Source: Paludibacteraceae bacterium
GTDB lineage: Bacteria > Bacteroidota > Bacteroidia > Bacteroidales > Paludibacteraceae
Direction of reading: 5' to 3'
DNA length: 64,000 nucleotides
NCBI GenBank assembly: GCA_017451525.1
Contig: JAFTOD010000001.1
Coordinates: forward strand, 310,001-374,000
The notes below the pieces were generated by a model. That model saw only the letters and a program-made list of their open reading frames with translations. It ran no database searches and was not told the DNA's origin. Made by a program: the position numbers and the translations under genes. Numbering within the stretch: the first letter of the stretch is position 1; every line of letters starts with the position of its first letter. Shown here one piece after another: positions 9,343 through 17,585 of this stretch.

Positions 9343-9708
9343 TTACACATCCGCAATCTCCGTAATCTTTCCATCTGCCCACAGATGTTCGATATCGTAG
9401 TAGGCGCGTGGCTCACGTTGCATGATATGTACAAATATCGTACCATAATCCATTGCTATCCACTCTGCGTTATCTCTGCCGTCCACTGCCAATGGGTGTA
9501 CATGGGTTTGTGTACGCACAAAACTATCCACCTCATCCGCGATAGCCACTACTTGCACATTTGAGCCGCCTTCAGCAATAATAAAATACTCGGCTGGCGC
9601 CTCTTTTAGTTTGCGCAAATCCACGGTCACGATACGTTGTCCTTTACGATTTTGAATTCCCTCTACAATCGTTTCTACTAATTTCTTTGTTGATACTTCT
9701 TTTTTCAT
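9343..9708 (-). CDS. rsfS: Ribosome silencing factor RsfS
   Basis: Binds ribosomal protein uL14 and blocks 30S-50S joining in starvation. The 121 residues show the family core: LVETIVEGIQNRKG, IVTVDLR, FIIAEGGSNVQVVAIAD, DGRDNAEWIAMDYGTIFVHIM and REPRAYYDIEHLWADG. An upstream in-frame ATG at 9735 exists, but MKKEVSTKKLVE at 9708 gives the usual family start, and the extra nine residues lie in an interspersed-repeat-like leader. First gene of the rsfS-ftsH-M16 run. Confidence 0.93.
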   Translation of the reverse strand: MKKEVSTKKLVETIVEGIQNRKGQRIVTVDLRKLKEAPAEYFIIAEGGSNVQVVAIADEVDSFVRTQTHVHPLAVDGRDNAEWIAMDYGTIFVHIMQREPRAYYDIEHLWADGKITEIADV

Positions 9709-9810
9709 TATATATTTTTCGTTTTCAGTTATCACCTTTCACTTTTCACTTCTACAAATTCCTTGCCAAAGTCAAATCTCTGCCATTTTGACATTAAGGC
9801 AATTTGGGCA

Positions 9811-9842
9811 CAAAGGTACAAAAAAAAATGCACATTTGCAAG
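9811..9842 (-). promoter_or_regulatory. Promoter of the rsfS-ftsH operon
   Basis: Minus-strand TACCTTTG (9818-9811) with a weak CTTG -33 element 20 bases upstream (9842-9839). Confidence 0.65.
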
Positions 9843-9866
9843 AATTTGTGAATTTTGATGAAAGAA

Positions 9867-9898
9867 TTTGCAAGAACACAAAAAAAATCGTACCTTTG
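9867..9898 (+). promoter_or_regulatory. Promoter of tnaA
   Basis: TTTG (9867-9870), 20-base spacer, TACCTTTG (9891-9898). The short leader carries the words cccttaaaac and cttttttaacc that recur before the 51.5-kb gene. Confidence 0.8.
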
Positions 9899-9954
9899 CA
9901 CACCCTTAAAACGTTTAGAACCCTTAAAACTTTTTTAACCTTATATAATATACC

Positions 9955-11331
9955 ATGGAATTACCTTTTGCAGAATCGTGGAAGATTAAGATGGTAGAGC
10001 CCATCCGCAAATCCACCCGCGCAGAGCGCGAACAATGGCTGAAAGAAGCCAAGAACAACATCTTTATGCTCCGCAGCGAGCAAGTATATATCGACCTGCT
10101 GACTGACTCGGGTACAGGCGCCATGTCCGACCGCCAATGGGCTGCCCTTATGCTCGGCGATGAGAGTTATTCGGGTAGTAAGTCGTTCTTCGAGTTGAAG
10201 GACACGATTACTCGTATCACGGGTTTTGAGTATGTTATCCCTACGCACCAAGGTCGTGCGGCGGAGAATGTGCTGTTCTCTCACCTCGTGAAAGAGGGAC
10301 AAGTCATCCCTGGCAATGCCCATTTCGACACTACAAAGGGTCATATTGAGGCACGTAAGGCACACGCTATCGACGTGACCATCAAGGAAGCGAAAAACAC
10401 CCAACTCGAAATCCCATTTAAGGGCAATGTGGATTTGGTGTATCTGGAGCAATTGCTGAAAGACAACCCTGGCAATGTGCCATTTATGGTGCTGACCGTA
10501 ACAAACAACACCGTAGGCGGACAGCCCGTTTCGATGAAGAATATCCGCGAGACATGCGAGTTGTGTCACAAGTATGGCGTGCCTGTGAATATGGACTCTG
10601 CGCGCTTTGCAGAGAATGCGTATTTCATCAAGACCCGCGAGGAGGGCTATGCAGACAAGAGCATTCAAGAGATTGCCAAGGAGATGTTCTCCTATGCCGA
10701 TAGTATGACCATGTCCGCCAAGAAGGACGGAATCGTGAATATGGGCGGCTTCATCGCTACTAATCGCGAGGATTGGTACGAAGGTTGCAAACGCTATTGT
10801 ATCCCATACGAGGGCTTTATCACTTACGGCGGTATGAACGGTCGCGATATGGCAGCTTTAGCCGTTGGATTGGAGGAAAATACGCAGTTTGATATGTTGC
10901 AAACGCGTATCCACCAAGTAGAGTATTTGGCGGAGTTGCTCGATGAATACGGCATTCCTTACCAACGCCCTGCAGGTGGTCACGCTATCTTCGTGGATGC
11001 GGATAAGGTGCTGACCCATGTGCCTATCGAGGAGTTCCCTGCGCAAACACTCACTTGCGAGCTCTACCTCGAGGCAGGTATCCGTGCATGCGAGATTGGT
11101 TATATCTTGGCGGATAGAGATCCAGTGACCCGCGAGAACCGCTTTGGCGGACTGGACTTGGTGCGCCTCTGTATCCCTCGCCGTGTTTATACAGACAACC
11201 ATATGAAGGTCATTGCTGCAGCACTCAAGAATGTCTATGACCGCCGTGAGACCATCACCCGTGGTTTGGCTATCACCAAGGAGGCACCTCTCATGCGCCA
11301 TTTTACCGTTGAATTAAAGCGTTTAAGGTAA
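9955..11331 (+). CDS. tnaA: Tryptophanase
   Basis: PLP enzyme that cleaves L-tryptophan to indole, pyruvate and ammonia. The 458 residues follow Bacteroides tryptophanases closely from MELPFAESWKIKMVEPI through DLLTDSGTGAMSDRQWA, YVIPTHQGRAAENVLFS, NAHFDTTKGHIEARKA, NNTVGGQPVSM and DSARFAENAYFIKTRE; the PLP lysine is K257 in MSAKKDG (253-259), followed by VNMGGFIAT. Tyrosine phenol-lyase is the main alternative, but it normally reads SGKKD rather than SAKKD at the lysine. It has its own promoter and is monocistronic. No TnaC-like leader peptide is visible in the short 5' region, so attenuation of the E. coli type is unlikely. Confidence 0.95.
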   Translation: MELPFAESWKIKMVEPIRKSTRAEREQWLKEAKNNIFMLRSEQVYIDLLTDSGTGAMSDRQWAALMLGDESYSGSKSFFELKDTITRITGFEYVIPTHQGRAAENVLFSHLVKEGQVIPGNAHFDTTKGHIEARKAHAIDVTIKEAKNTQLEIPFKGNVDLVYLEQLLKDNPGNVPFMVLTVTNNTVGGQPVSMKNIRETCELCHKYGVPVNMDSARFAENAYFIKTREEGYADKSIQEIAKEMFSYADSMTMSAKKDGIVNMGGFIATNREDWYEGCKRYCIPYEGFITYGGMNGRDMAALAVGLEENTQFDMLQTRIHQVEYLAELLDEYGIPYQRPAGGHAIFVDADKVLTHVPIEEFPAQTLTCELYLEAGIRACEIGYILADRDPVTRENRFGGLDLVRLCIPRRVYTDNHMKVIAAALKNVYDRRETITRGLAITKEAPLMRHFTVELKRLR

Positions 11332-11631
11332 TTAATACTCAATAGCCAATATCCAATAGTCCACAAAATAGGCGTCCAATAGGAGGAACGCTGAACTACG
11401 GATTCTATTGGTCTGCCACGGAGGGCAACAGCTAAGCGCCACGAATAGTGCGGTTATTGTCCGGTTATTGTGCGGTGCGAGCGGAGAAGGAGTCGCCCAC
11501 AGATAGGACACAACGAAGCCACAGATGTGCTACAGTGGTCGCGAAGTGGTCGCGTAGTGGTCGCGTAGCCTAAAGGGAACTTGAAAAAAACGGGAAACTG
11601 CGGGGAATGAGGATTCTCTTCGCTTAAGACA
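11332..11631. repeat. Repeat-rich intergenic stretch
   Basis: About 300 bases without a supported gene. It contains the word ccaatatccaatag and tccaataggagg (reverse complement of the CTATTGGA word also at 13.37 and 40.87 kb), a duplicated cggttattgt, and three tandem copies of an 11-base unit agtggtcgcg(a/t) at 11532-11568. The string GATGTGCTACAGTGGTCGCG at 11524 reappears with one change at 37052. Confidence 0.6.
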
Positions 11632-11955
11632 TTACTCTCTCACTTTGGGCACGACGAAGCCCACGACGACACAACCTATTGCACCCGCTACCCAGACGAT
11701 GATTCGGATGGGTAGCGTTTTTATAAAGAAGATAGTAGAAATAGCCACCATCGTAGCCATCAAAAGAATAATTGATATGCGCTTGCGCATGGTCAAGCCA
11801 CCTTTATCGCGATACTCGCGGATATACTTGCCCAAGAACGACTGCAGTAGCCACGCCTGCAGACGAGGCGAGGAGCGATAAAAACACCAAGATGCCAACA
11901 ACACCAATGGCGTGGTCGGCAGACCAGGAACAAAAATGCCCACCGTGCCAAGCAC
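11632..11955 (-). CDS. DUF454 (YbaN-like) inner-membrane protein, start uncertain
   Basis: A small membrane protein of unknown function. The frame contains GTVGIFVPGLPTTPLVLLASWCFYRSSPRLQAWL in pieces that are diagnostic of DUF454, then two more hydrophobic helices. The listed start is a GTG at 11955 (107 residues), but the same frame continues upstream as LKPFYLILGVLSVV, which is the usual first helix of the family, to a CTG at 11994. No ATG, GTG or TTG lies between that helix and an in-frame stop, because a GTTTCAGGCG hairpin repeat abuts the gene. Translation may begin at CTG (11994), or the gene may have lost its original start. Confidence 0.7.
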   Translation of the reverse strand: MLGTVGIFVPGLPTTPLVLLASWCFYRSSPRLQAWLLQSFLGKYIREYRDKGGLTMRKRISIILLMATMVAISTIFFIKTLPIRIIVWVAGAIGCVVVGFVVPKVRE

Positions 11956-11995
11956 GACGGAGAGAACGCCGAGTATGAGGTAAAATGGTTTCAGA

Positions 11996-12066
11996 GTTTC
12001 AGGCGCCGTTGACGCTGGTTTAAAATTTTCAAAGTTTCAGGCGGCACTGCCGCGTTTCAAAGTTGC
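11996..12066. repeat. Tandem hairpin-word repeat
   Basis: Three GTTTCA-type words separate two different palindromes: GGCGCCGTTGACGC and GGCGGCACTGCCGC. The spacers are fixed and the stems vary. Confidence 0.6.
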
Positions 12067-12072
12067 AAAACT

Positions 12073-12097
12073 AAAGGCGTGGTTGTGCCACGCCTTT
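12073..12097 (-). terminator. Terminator of the cysteine-rich gene
   Basis: Perfect stem AAAGGCGTGG/CCACGCCTTT with loop TTGTG, placed just after the stop of the minus-strand cysteine-rich gene. Confidence 0.75.
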
Positions 12098-12123
12098 AAT
12101 CTACTATCCGATAAAATCGGTAA

Positions 12124-12348
12124 TTACTCAGCTTTTGGGCACTCAGCCTTAGCAGCGCAGCAGCTATCCACTTTTTGGCAGCAAGAATCTACCTTTTGGC
12201 AGCAGCTATCAGCCTTGCAGCACTCTTTCTTTTCTACACACTCAGTCTTTGGGCAGCACTCCTTAGCGCACTCGCCCTTGTCTGCCTTCTTGCAGCAGCA
12301 GCTCATAGCACAAAATGCTACAGCAGCGATTAACAAAATCTTTTTCAT
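12124..12348 (-). CDS. Tiny cysteine-rich lipoprotein
   Basis: A 74-residue protein I do not recognise. It starts with a signal peptide, MKKILLIAAVAFCAMSC, whose end fits a lipobox; the mature part would be about 58 residues with cysteines mostly as pairs. In total 17 of 74 residues are cysteine, including a near-exact repeat CCQKVDSCCQKVDSCC, spaced by lysine, aspartate and glutamate. This composition suggests an envelope metal-binding or disulphide-rich protein; no function is shown. It has its own promoter (divergent from the PASTA gene) and its own terminator, so it is expressed as a single unit. Confidence 0.7.
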   Translation of the reverse strand: MKKILLIAAVAFCAMSCCCKKADKGECAKECCPKTECVEKKECCKADSCCQKVDSCCQKVDSCCAAKAECPKAE

Positions 12349-12353
12349 ACGAC

Positions 12354-12427
12354 TTAAAAGTTTTAATAGTTTTAAATGTTTCAGGCGCCGTTGGCGCTTG
12401 TTTCAATGTTTCAAAGTTGAAAAGTTT
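12354..12427. repeat. Hairpin-word repeat in the 5' region of the cysteine-rich gene
   Basis: Words aaaagttttaatagtttt and atgtttcagg flank the palindrome GGCGCCGTTGGCGC and are followed by tgtttcaatgtttcaaag. Same arrangement as at 12.0 kb, but a different stem. Confidence 0.55.
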
Positions 12428-12451
12428 TATCAGTGATTTAGAAAATCGCTG

Positions 12452-12483
12452 CAAATTTACAGTAAAAATTGCACATATGCAAA
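12452..12483 (-). promoter_or_regulatory. Promoter of the cysteine-rich gene
   Basis: Minus-strand TTTG (12483-12480), 20 bases, TAAATTTG (12459-12452). Confidence 0.7.
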
Positions 12484-12498
12484 AAAAATTGTAATTTT
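12469..12498 (+). promoter_or_regulatory. Promoter of the PASTA-rluD-porX operon
   Basis: TTG (12469-12471), 19 bases, TAATTTTG (12491-12498). It overlaps the divergent promoter, so the two may compete. Confidence 0.65.
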
Positions 12499-12538
12499 GC
12501 AGGCAAATTAGTGATTTTTTTATAAAAAGTAGCGTTCT

Positions 12539-13363
12539 ATGCAACAAAAAAATAACTGGAAACAGACCAAATGGGGATTTGTTGCCATACAAGTGGCTAT
12601 CGCAGCAGTTGTGGTAGTAGTAGGTATCGTGATACTAATAATCTGCCTACGTCAGTACACTCAACATGGAAAAGAAGTGATTACTCCAGACATCACAGGA
12701 CTATACATGGAAGAAGCTGAAATAATCCTTTCTTCCGAAGGACTGCGTATGCAAGTAATCGATTCTACCTATTCGCAAAAAACTCCACTCGGCACAATCG
12801 TGGAGCAAAACCCATCTGCAGGTTCAGCCGTGAAACACGACCGAACAATCTATGTGATTCGTAATGCACAATTTCGCCGTCCTGTGGTATTGCCCGAACT
12901 GCGCGACATGAGCGTAAGGCAAGCCAACGTGACACTACAAACGATGGGATTGACCGTGAAACGCATGGACTACGAACCATCTGCCTACAAGGACATTATA
13001 TTGGACATCCGTAGCGAAGACAACACCTCGCTGGTTGCAGGTAGTACTCTGACCGAAGGAAGTGCCGTGATATTGGTGGTAGGTAAAGGACAAGGTACAT
13101 CAGAAGTGACAGTGCCAGCCGTGGTGGGCAAATCACTTGCAGATGCGCGATCGTGGTTATTGGGACACAAACTGAGCGTTGGATTGATCGAATATGATAT
13201 ACCACCTACCGAAGAGACGCAAGAGCAATACGTGGTATATAGCCAAACACCAGAAAGTGGCACGATAATTGTGGAAGGCAGTAGTGTGCACTTGAAACTA
13301 TCGACCGACATTGAAAAGACAGTGACGGCAGATAACGAGGTGGACGAGGATGAGTTTTTTTAA
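12539..13363 (+). CDS. Membrane-anchored PASTA-domain protein
   Basis: A 274-residue protein with one N-terminal membrane helix (about 13-36) and three PASTA repeats outside: about 46-110 (ITPDITGLYMEEAEIIL), 116-185 (LPELRDMSVRQANVTLQ) and 192-255 (VPAVVGKSLADARSWL), ending in an acidic tail. PASTA domains bind peptidoglycan-type ligands or act as spacers in cell-wall enzymes; no kinase or transpeptidase domain is present. In Bacteroidetes such a stand-alone PASTA gene is commonly placed before rluD, as here. The ligand is unknown. Confidence 0.88.
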   Translation: MQQKNNWKQTKWGFVAIQVAIAAVVVVVGIVILIICLRQYTQHGKEVITPDITGLYMEEAEIILSSEGLRMQVIDSTYSQKTPLGTIVEQNPSAGSAVKHDRTIYVIRNAQFRRPVVLPELRDMSVRQANVTLQTMGLTVKRMDYEPSAYKDIILDIRSEDNTSLVAGSTLTEGSAVILVVGKGQGTSEVTVPAVVGKSLADARSWLLGHKLSVGLIEYDIPPTEETQEQYVVYSQTPESGTIIVEGSSVHLKLSTDIEKTVTADNEVDEDEFF

Positions 13364-13365
13364 TC

Positions 13366-13397
13366 GGATAAAGGACGCCCTTGGGGCTATTGGGTAA
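13366..13397. repeat. CTATTGG-type repeat
   Basis: The string GGACGCCCTTGGGGCTATTGG closely matches GGACGCCCTACGGGCTATTGG at about 40.87 kb: fixed ends around a variable palindrome. Confidence 0.5.
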
Positions 13398-13403
13398 GGG
13401 ATA

Positions 13404-14423
13404 ATGGATATGGAGCAAGAAGTGTGGGAACGTTGGCGGAGTGAGGTGGACAAAGGTCAAACACCGCAGCGCGTAGATAAGTATCTGGCAGAACACATGC
13501 CAGGCACTTCGCGTAACCGTATCCAGAACGCTGCTGACGCAGGCAATGTGTGGGTCAATGGCAAGCCCGTAAGTAGCAACTACAAGGTCAAGCCCTTTGA
13601 CATCATACAAGTGTTACTCGACCATGAGCCACATGACTACACTATCTATCCCGAAGACATCCCACTGAACGTGGTGTATGAAGACGACGACGTGTTGGTA
13701 ATCAACAAACCCGCAGGCATGGTGGTACACCCTGGACATGGCAACTACGAGCATACGCTACTGAACGCCTTGGCATACTATTTCCGCGACAAATTAGATA
13801 TCAACGACCCCAACATAGGACTGGTACATCGCATTGACAAAGACACCAGTGGACTACTACTGATAGCCAAGACCCCTGAAGCCAAGACCAATCTCGGGCA
13901 ACAGTTTTTTGAACACACGACCGAACGCACCTATAACGCACTGGTTTGGGGAACTTTCACAGAGGATAGCGGTACCATCGAGGGCGCGCTCGCGCGCGAC
14001 ACGCGCGATAGAACAATATATAGGATATGGGATTTGGAAGAGAACCCCAACGCCAAAGAAGCCATAACTCATTGGCGCGTATTGGAACGATACCCGTATG
14101 TGACACTCGTAGAATGTCGGTTGGAAACAGGGCGCACGCACCAAATACGCGTGCATATGAAAAGCATTGGGCATCCACTATTTGCCGATGAGAAATACGG
14201 CGGCATGGAGATACTAAAAGGACTACCCACGCAGAAATATAAACAATATATACAGAACTGCTTTGCACTATGTCCACGACAAGTGCTGCATGCCAAAACG
14301 CTTGGCTTCACTCACCCACGTACTGGCGAAAGAATGCTTTTCGACAGCGATTGGGCAGAAGATATGTTAAACCTAATAAACAAATGGAGGAACTATGAAC
14401 CGAATACTTTGGGCGGACGATGA
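13404..14423 (+). CDS. rluD: RluA/RluD-family rRNA pseudouridine synthase
   Basis: Converts specific uridines in 23S rRNA (or a related RNA) to pseudouridine. An S4 RNA-binding domain covers about residues 20-75 (RVDKYLAEHMPGTSRNRIQ), followed by the catalytic domain with HRIDKDTSGLLL (142-153); the nucleophile is D145, and RTHQIRVHM and PLFADEKYGG are later family motifs. Of 339 residues, the length and order suit RluD rather than the smaller RluA. The start at 13404 and an ATG two codons later both fit. The 3' end overlaps porX by 29 bases, so the two are translationally linked. Confidence 0.93.
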   Translation: MDMEQEVWERWRSEVDKGQTPQRVDKYLAEHMPGTSRNRIQNAADAGNVWVNGKPVSSNYKVKPFDIIQVLLDHEPHDYTIYPEDIPLNVVYEDDDVLVINKPAGMVVHPGHGNYEHTLLNALAYYFRDKLDINDPNIGLVHRIDKDTSGLLLIAKTPEAKTNLGQQFFEHTTERTYNALVWGTFTEDSGTIEGALARDTRDRTIYRIWDLEENPNAKEAITHWRVLERYPYVTLVECRLETGRTHQIRVHMKSIGHPLFADEKYGGMEILKGLPTQKYKQYIQNCFALCPRQVLHAKTLGFTHPRTGERMLFDSDWAEDMLNLINKWRNYEPNTLGGR

Positions 14424-15933
14424 GATACATCTGCTGAAGCCTTACATTATTTACCTGCAAGAAAAAGGATACGACGTCACACCAGCCAACAATGGTCAGG
14501 ATGCTATTGACCTCTGCGCAGAACAACGCTTTGATATTGTCTTCCTTGATGAGAACATGCCTGGTCTGTCAGGTTTGGAAGCACTACAAGAGATTAAAGA
14601 GATGCACCCTACACTGCCAGTGGTGATGATCACCAAGTCGGAAGAGGAGCATATCATGGAACAAGCCATCGGACAAAAGATAGCGGATTACCTGATTAAA
14701 CCAGTCAACCCAAGTCAAATCCTACTCTGCCTGAAAAAACATATCCATCAGCGCGAGATTGTGGAGGAACACACCAATACGACTTATCGTCAGGAGTTCT
14801 CAGACATCACCTATATGATTGACACCGCCAATACGATCGAGGAATGGATGGCTATAGAGCGCACGCTCACACGCTGGGAGATAGAGTTGGAGAACGTGGA
14901 CTCAGCCATGCATGAGATGCTCCGCATGCAGCGAGAACAAGCCAATGCGAAATATGCAAAGTTCATCGCCAAAAACTACGAGGAGTGGTTTGCGCCTGAT
15001 GGGCAACGTCCGCTGATGTCACCCGACTTGATGAAGAATACTATTTTTCCGCTTTTGGACGCAGGCGAGAAAGTGTTCTTCGTGGTGATTGATAACTTCC
15101 GATACGACCAATGGAAGGTCATCCAACCACTGCTATCGGAGTGGTTTACGGTAAAGGAAGAGCAGATGTACACCTCTATTCTGCCCACAGCTACGCAATA
15201 CGCACGCAACGCTATTTTCGCAGGATTGATGCCATTGCAGATACAAGAGATGTATCCAAATCTATGGATTGACGAAGACGAAGAAGAGAGCAAAAACAAC
15301 AACGAAGAGGCACTGATCCAAACGCAACTCGACCGCTTCCGCAAACGCTATGATTACACCTATTACAAAGTCAACGAGAGCGATTTCTGCGAAAAGATAA
15401 CCAAACAATTCAAGAGTCTAAAAACACCGCTCAATGTGGTGATAATCAATTTTATCGACATGCTATCCCACTCGCGTACCGACAGCAAGATGATGCGCGA
15501 ACTTGCCAATGACGATGCTGCCTACCGCAGCCTGACGCTGAGTTGGTTCAAACATTCGCCAACGGCTGAGATGTTTCGTCGCATAGCGGCATTGGGCTAT
15601 AAGGTGGTGCTTACCACCGACCATGGTACCACACGCGTGGATAATGCCGTGCAAATCATTGGAGATAAAAACACCAATACCAACTTGCGATACAAAGTGG
15701 GAAAAGCATTGAATTGCAACAACAAGAACACCTTCGAAATCAAACGCCCCAAACAAGTAGGATTGCCATGTCCAAACGTGAGCAGCAGTTACATTTTCTG
15801 CTCCAATAGCGACTTTTTTGCCTATCCAAACAACTTCAACCATTACGCTCAATTCTATCGCAACACCTTCCAACATGGTGGTATTTCGATGGAGGAGATG
15901 CTCATTCCACTCATCACCCTCGAACCAAAATAA
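14395..15933 (+). CDS. porX: PorX-type response regulator with PglZ output domain
   Basis: A two-component regulator whose known relatives control the type IX secretion system (T9SS). The receiver domain (1-120) has the acidic pair D8-D9, phospho-acceptor D52 in FLDENMPG, T80 and K102 in LIKPVNPS. The remaining part (about 190-510) is a PglZ/alkaline-phosphatase-like domain, with VFFVVIDNFRYDQWK, LPTATQYARNAIFAG and VVLTTDHGTTRV carrying the metal-binding residues. The length (512 residues) and the unusual receiver-PglZ fusion are those of PorX. No histidine kinase is next to it, which is also usual for PorX. Its presence implies that the organism has a T9SS elsewhere. Confidence 0.93.
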   Translation: MNRILWADDEIHLLKPYIIYLQEKGYDVTPANNGQDAIDLCAEQRFDIVFLDENMPGLSGLEALQEIKEMHPTLPVVMITKSEEEHIMEQAIGQKIADYLIKPVNPSQILLCLKKHIHQREIVEEHTNTTYRQEFSDITYMIDTANTIEEWMAIERTLTRWEIELENVDSAMHEMLRMQREQANAKYAKFIAKNYEEWFAPDGQRPLMSPDLMKNTIFPLLDAGEKVFFVVIDNFRYDQWKVIQPLLSEWFTVKEEQMYTSILPTATQYARNAIFAGLMPLQIQEMYPNLWIDEDEEESKNNNEEALIQTQLDRFRKRYDYTYYKVNESDFCEKITKQFKSLKTPLNVVIINFIDMLSHSRTDSKMMRELANDDAAYRSLTLSWFKHSPTAEMFRRIAALGYKVVLTTDHGTTRVDNAVQIIGDKNTNTNLRYKVGKALNCNNKNTFEIKRPKQVGLPCPNVSSSYIFCSNSDFFAYPNNFNHYAQFYRNTFQHGGISMEEMLIPLITLEPK

Positions 15934-15939
15934 CGCACC

Positions 15940-16827
15940 ATGTTTCGCATTATCCGTCGCATATTTTGGTCTTTTATCGCACTCCTCGTGTTCTGGTGTG
16001 CATGGTCGCTCTTCTCTCATCGTATGCCTTGGCAAAAAGGCAAGAAGACAACCAACGAACTCAAAGTACTGACCTACAACACCCACGCCATGATGATTGG
16101 CGAGAGCCTCGACTCCAAGCTGGCTATGCTGCAATATATCAATCGATTGGATGCTGATATTGTGTGCTTACAAGAGGTCTTGGTCTATAAGAGTGGACAA
16201 CGTTTGACTCTGCCGATGCTACGCGAAGCGATGCGCCAATACCCTTATACCTATTACGACTTCAAACACTACAATAGCCGTCGCCAATTTGGCAATGTGG
16301 TCTTTTCGCGCTACCCACTTATTCACAAACAAACGATTCGCTATGAGTCAGCCAGCAACATCAGCAGCCAATGCGATGTAGTGGTAGGTGCAGACACGCT
16401 ACGACTGGTAGTCAACCATCTAGAGAGTTTCAAACTCGAGGGTTCCGACTTCCACATCGACTCGCTGACCTCTGGAAATTTCAAAGAGAGTTCGCTCAAT
16501 CGTAAACTGACAAAGACGAGCCAACTGCGTCGCAAGCAAGTACAACAAGTACGTAGTGCGATTCGCCAATCCCCCTATCCTGCGATAGCTGTGGGCGACT
16601 TTAATGCTGTGCCATTGTCATTGGTGTATTGGACAATGAATCTGGGCATGCGCGACTGCTTTGCAGAAACGAGTGTTGGTCGCTATGGTGCCACTTATCA
16701 GCGAAAAGGAATAGGAATACGTATTGACTATATTTTCTGCTCACGAGAGTTGGTGCCTCTTGCTTGTCGCACAGAAAAGAAGCACTACTCAGATCACTAT
16801 CCCGTAGTGGCAACTATTGGGTGGTAA
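15940..16827 (+). CDS. Membrane-anchored EEP-family protein
   Basis: A 295-residue protein of the endonuclease/exonuclease/phosphatase fold with one N-terminal helix (about 8-24). Motifs in order: VLTYNTHA, DIVCLQEV, VVNHLES, AVGDFNAVP and YSDHYPV, giving the expected Asn, Glu, His, Asp and final Asp-His. Bacteroidetes encode many such proteins, commonly annotated as endonucleases; the true substrate could be a nucleic acid, an inositol phosphate or a lipid. It follows porX by six bases, ends the operon, and is not closely similar to the EEP protein at 642. Confidence 0.85.
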   Translation: MFRIIRRIFWSFIALLVFWCAWSLFSHRMPWQKGKKTTNELKVLTYNTHAMMIGESLDSKLAMLQYINRLDADIVCLQEVLVYKSGQRLTLPMLREAMRQYPYTYYDFKHYNSRRQFGNVVFSRYPLIHKQTIRYESASNISSQCDVVVGADTLRLVVNHLESFKLEGSDFHIDSLTSGNFKESSLNRKLTKTSQLRRKQVQQVRSAIRQSPYPAIAVGDFNAVPLSLVYWTMNLGMRDCFAETSVGRYGATYQRKGIGIRIDYIFCSRELVPLACRTEKKHYSDHYPVVATIGW

Positions 16828-16870
16828 TTAACTATTCATTTATAGAAAAACAAAGTTTTTTGTAAAAATA

Positions 16871-16902
16871 TTTGGTCAATCCAAAAAAAAGCAGTACCTT
16901 TG
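16871..16902 (+). promoter_or_regulatory. Promoter of rpmH
   Basis: TTTG (16871-16874), 20 bases, TACCTTTG (16895-16902); about 64 bases of leader before the ATG. Confidence 0.8.
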
Positions 16903-16966
16903 CACGCTTTTTCGCACGAAATTATTAACCAGCCCACGAGATGGGGCATAAAATGATATAAGAACA

Positions 16967-17125
16967 ATGAAACGTACATTCCAACCAAGCCAACGTCGTC
17001 GCCGTAACAAACACGGTTTCCGTGCTCGTATGGCTACTGCAAATGGTCGTCGCGTATTGGCAGCTCGCCGCGCACACGGTCGCAAGAAATTGACTGTAGC
17101 TGACGAAGGTCGTCACAAACGCTAA
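16967..17125 (+). CDS. rpmH: Large-subunit ribosomal protein bL34
   Basis: A 52-residue, strongly basic ribosomal protein. The sequence [19 protein letters not shown] and the following [20 protein letters not shown] are the diagnostic bL34 pattern. It is slightly longer than the E. coli protein because of a C-terminal extension ending DEGRHKR, common in Bacteroidetes. It has a strong promoter of its own; rbfA follows 123 bases downstream and may be read by the same transcript. The usual neighbours of rpmH (rnpA, yidC, dnaA) are absent. Confidence 0.97.
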   Translation: MKRTFQPSQRRRRNKHGFRARMATANGRRVLAARRAHGRKKLTVADEGRHKR

Positions 17126-17138
17126 TCAACGATTAGAC

Positions 17139-17207
17139 AACCTTAGGGCTTTTTCCTAAGGCATCAGCATAGGGAAAAGAGTATAGACTCCTTTCCCCTA
17201 TTGCGTT
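17139..17207 (+). terminator. Two stem-loops between rpmH and rbfA
   Basis: A stem CCTTAGG/CCTAAGG around GCTTTTT, then a second stem formed by catagggaaaagag and ctcctttcccctattg. The second lacks a clean T tract, so it may act as attenuation or partial termination. Confidence 0.45.
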
Positions 17208-17248
17208 GATTAGGTTCTGGAGTTAAGAAGTTTAGAAACAAAACATAT

Positions 17249-17584
17249 ATGGAATCAACAAGACAGCAGAAGATTGAACGCTTAATCCAGAAGGATTTGA
17301 GCGATATTTTATTGAAATACGCGCGCGCGATGCGCGGAACACTCATCTCTGTGAGTGAAGTGAGAATATCATCGGACTTGAGCATCGCCCACGTCTATCT
17401 GAGTGTGTTCCCACAAGACAAAGTGGCAAGCACCATCGCAAAGGTACAAGAAGACACCGCCAAAATACGCGGGGAGATGGGACATATGCAACGCCATCAG
17501 TTGCGTATCATTCCTGAATTGCACTTCCACTTAGACGAAACCATCGACAAGATGGCACGCATTGACGAACTGCTAAAACAATAA
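17249..17584 (+). CDS. rbfA: Ribosome-binding factor A
   Basis: A 111-residue KH-like factor for 16S rRNA 5'-end maturation and cold adaptation. Motifs RQQKIERLIQKDLSDIL, ISVSEVRISSDLSIAHVYLSV, and RIIPELHFHLDETIDKMARIDELL (in part) are the standard RbfA pattern. The stop is one base before the GTG start of the ABC permease, a gene pair common in Bacteroidetes. Confidence 0.95.
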   Translation: MESTRQQKIERLIQKDLSDILLKYARAMRGTLISVSEVRISSDLSIAHVYLSVFPQDKVASTIAKVQEDTAKIRGEMGHMQRHQLRIIPELHFHLDETIDKMARIDELLKQ

Positions 17585-17585
17585 G

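Noticed and set aside
9955..11331. Tyrosine phenol-lyase
   Set aside because: The active-site string is SAKKDG and the overall sequence follows Bacteroides tryptophanases.
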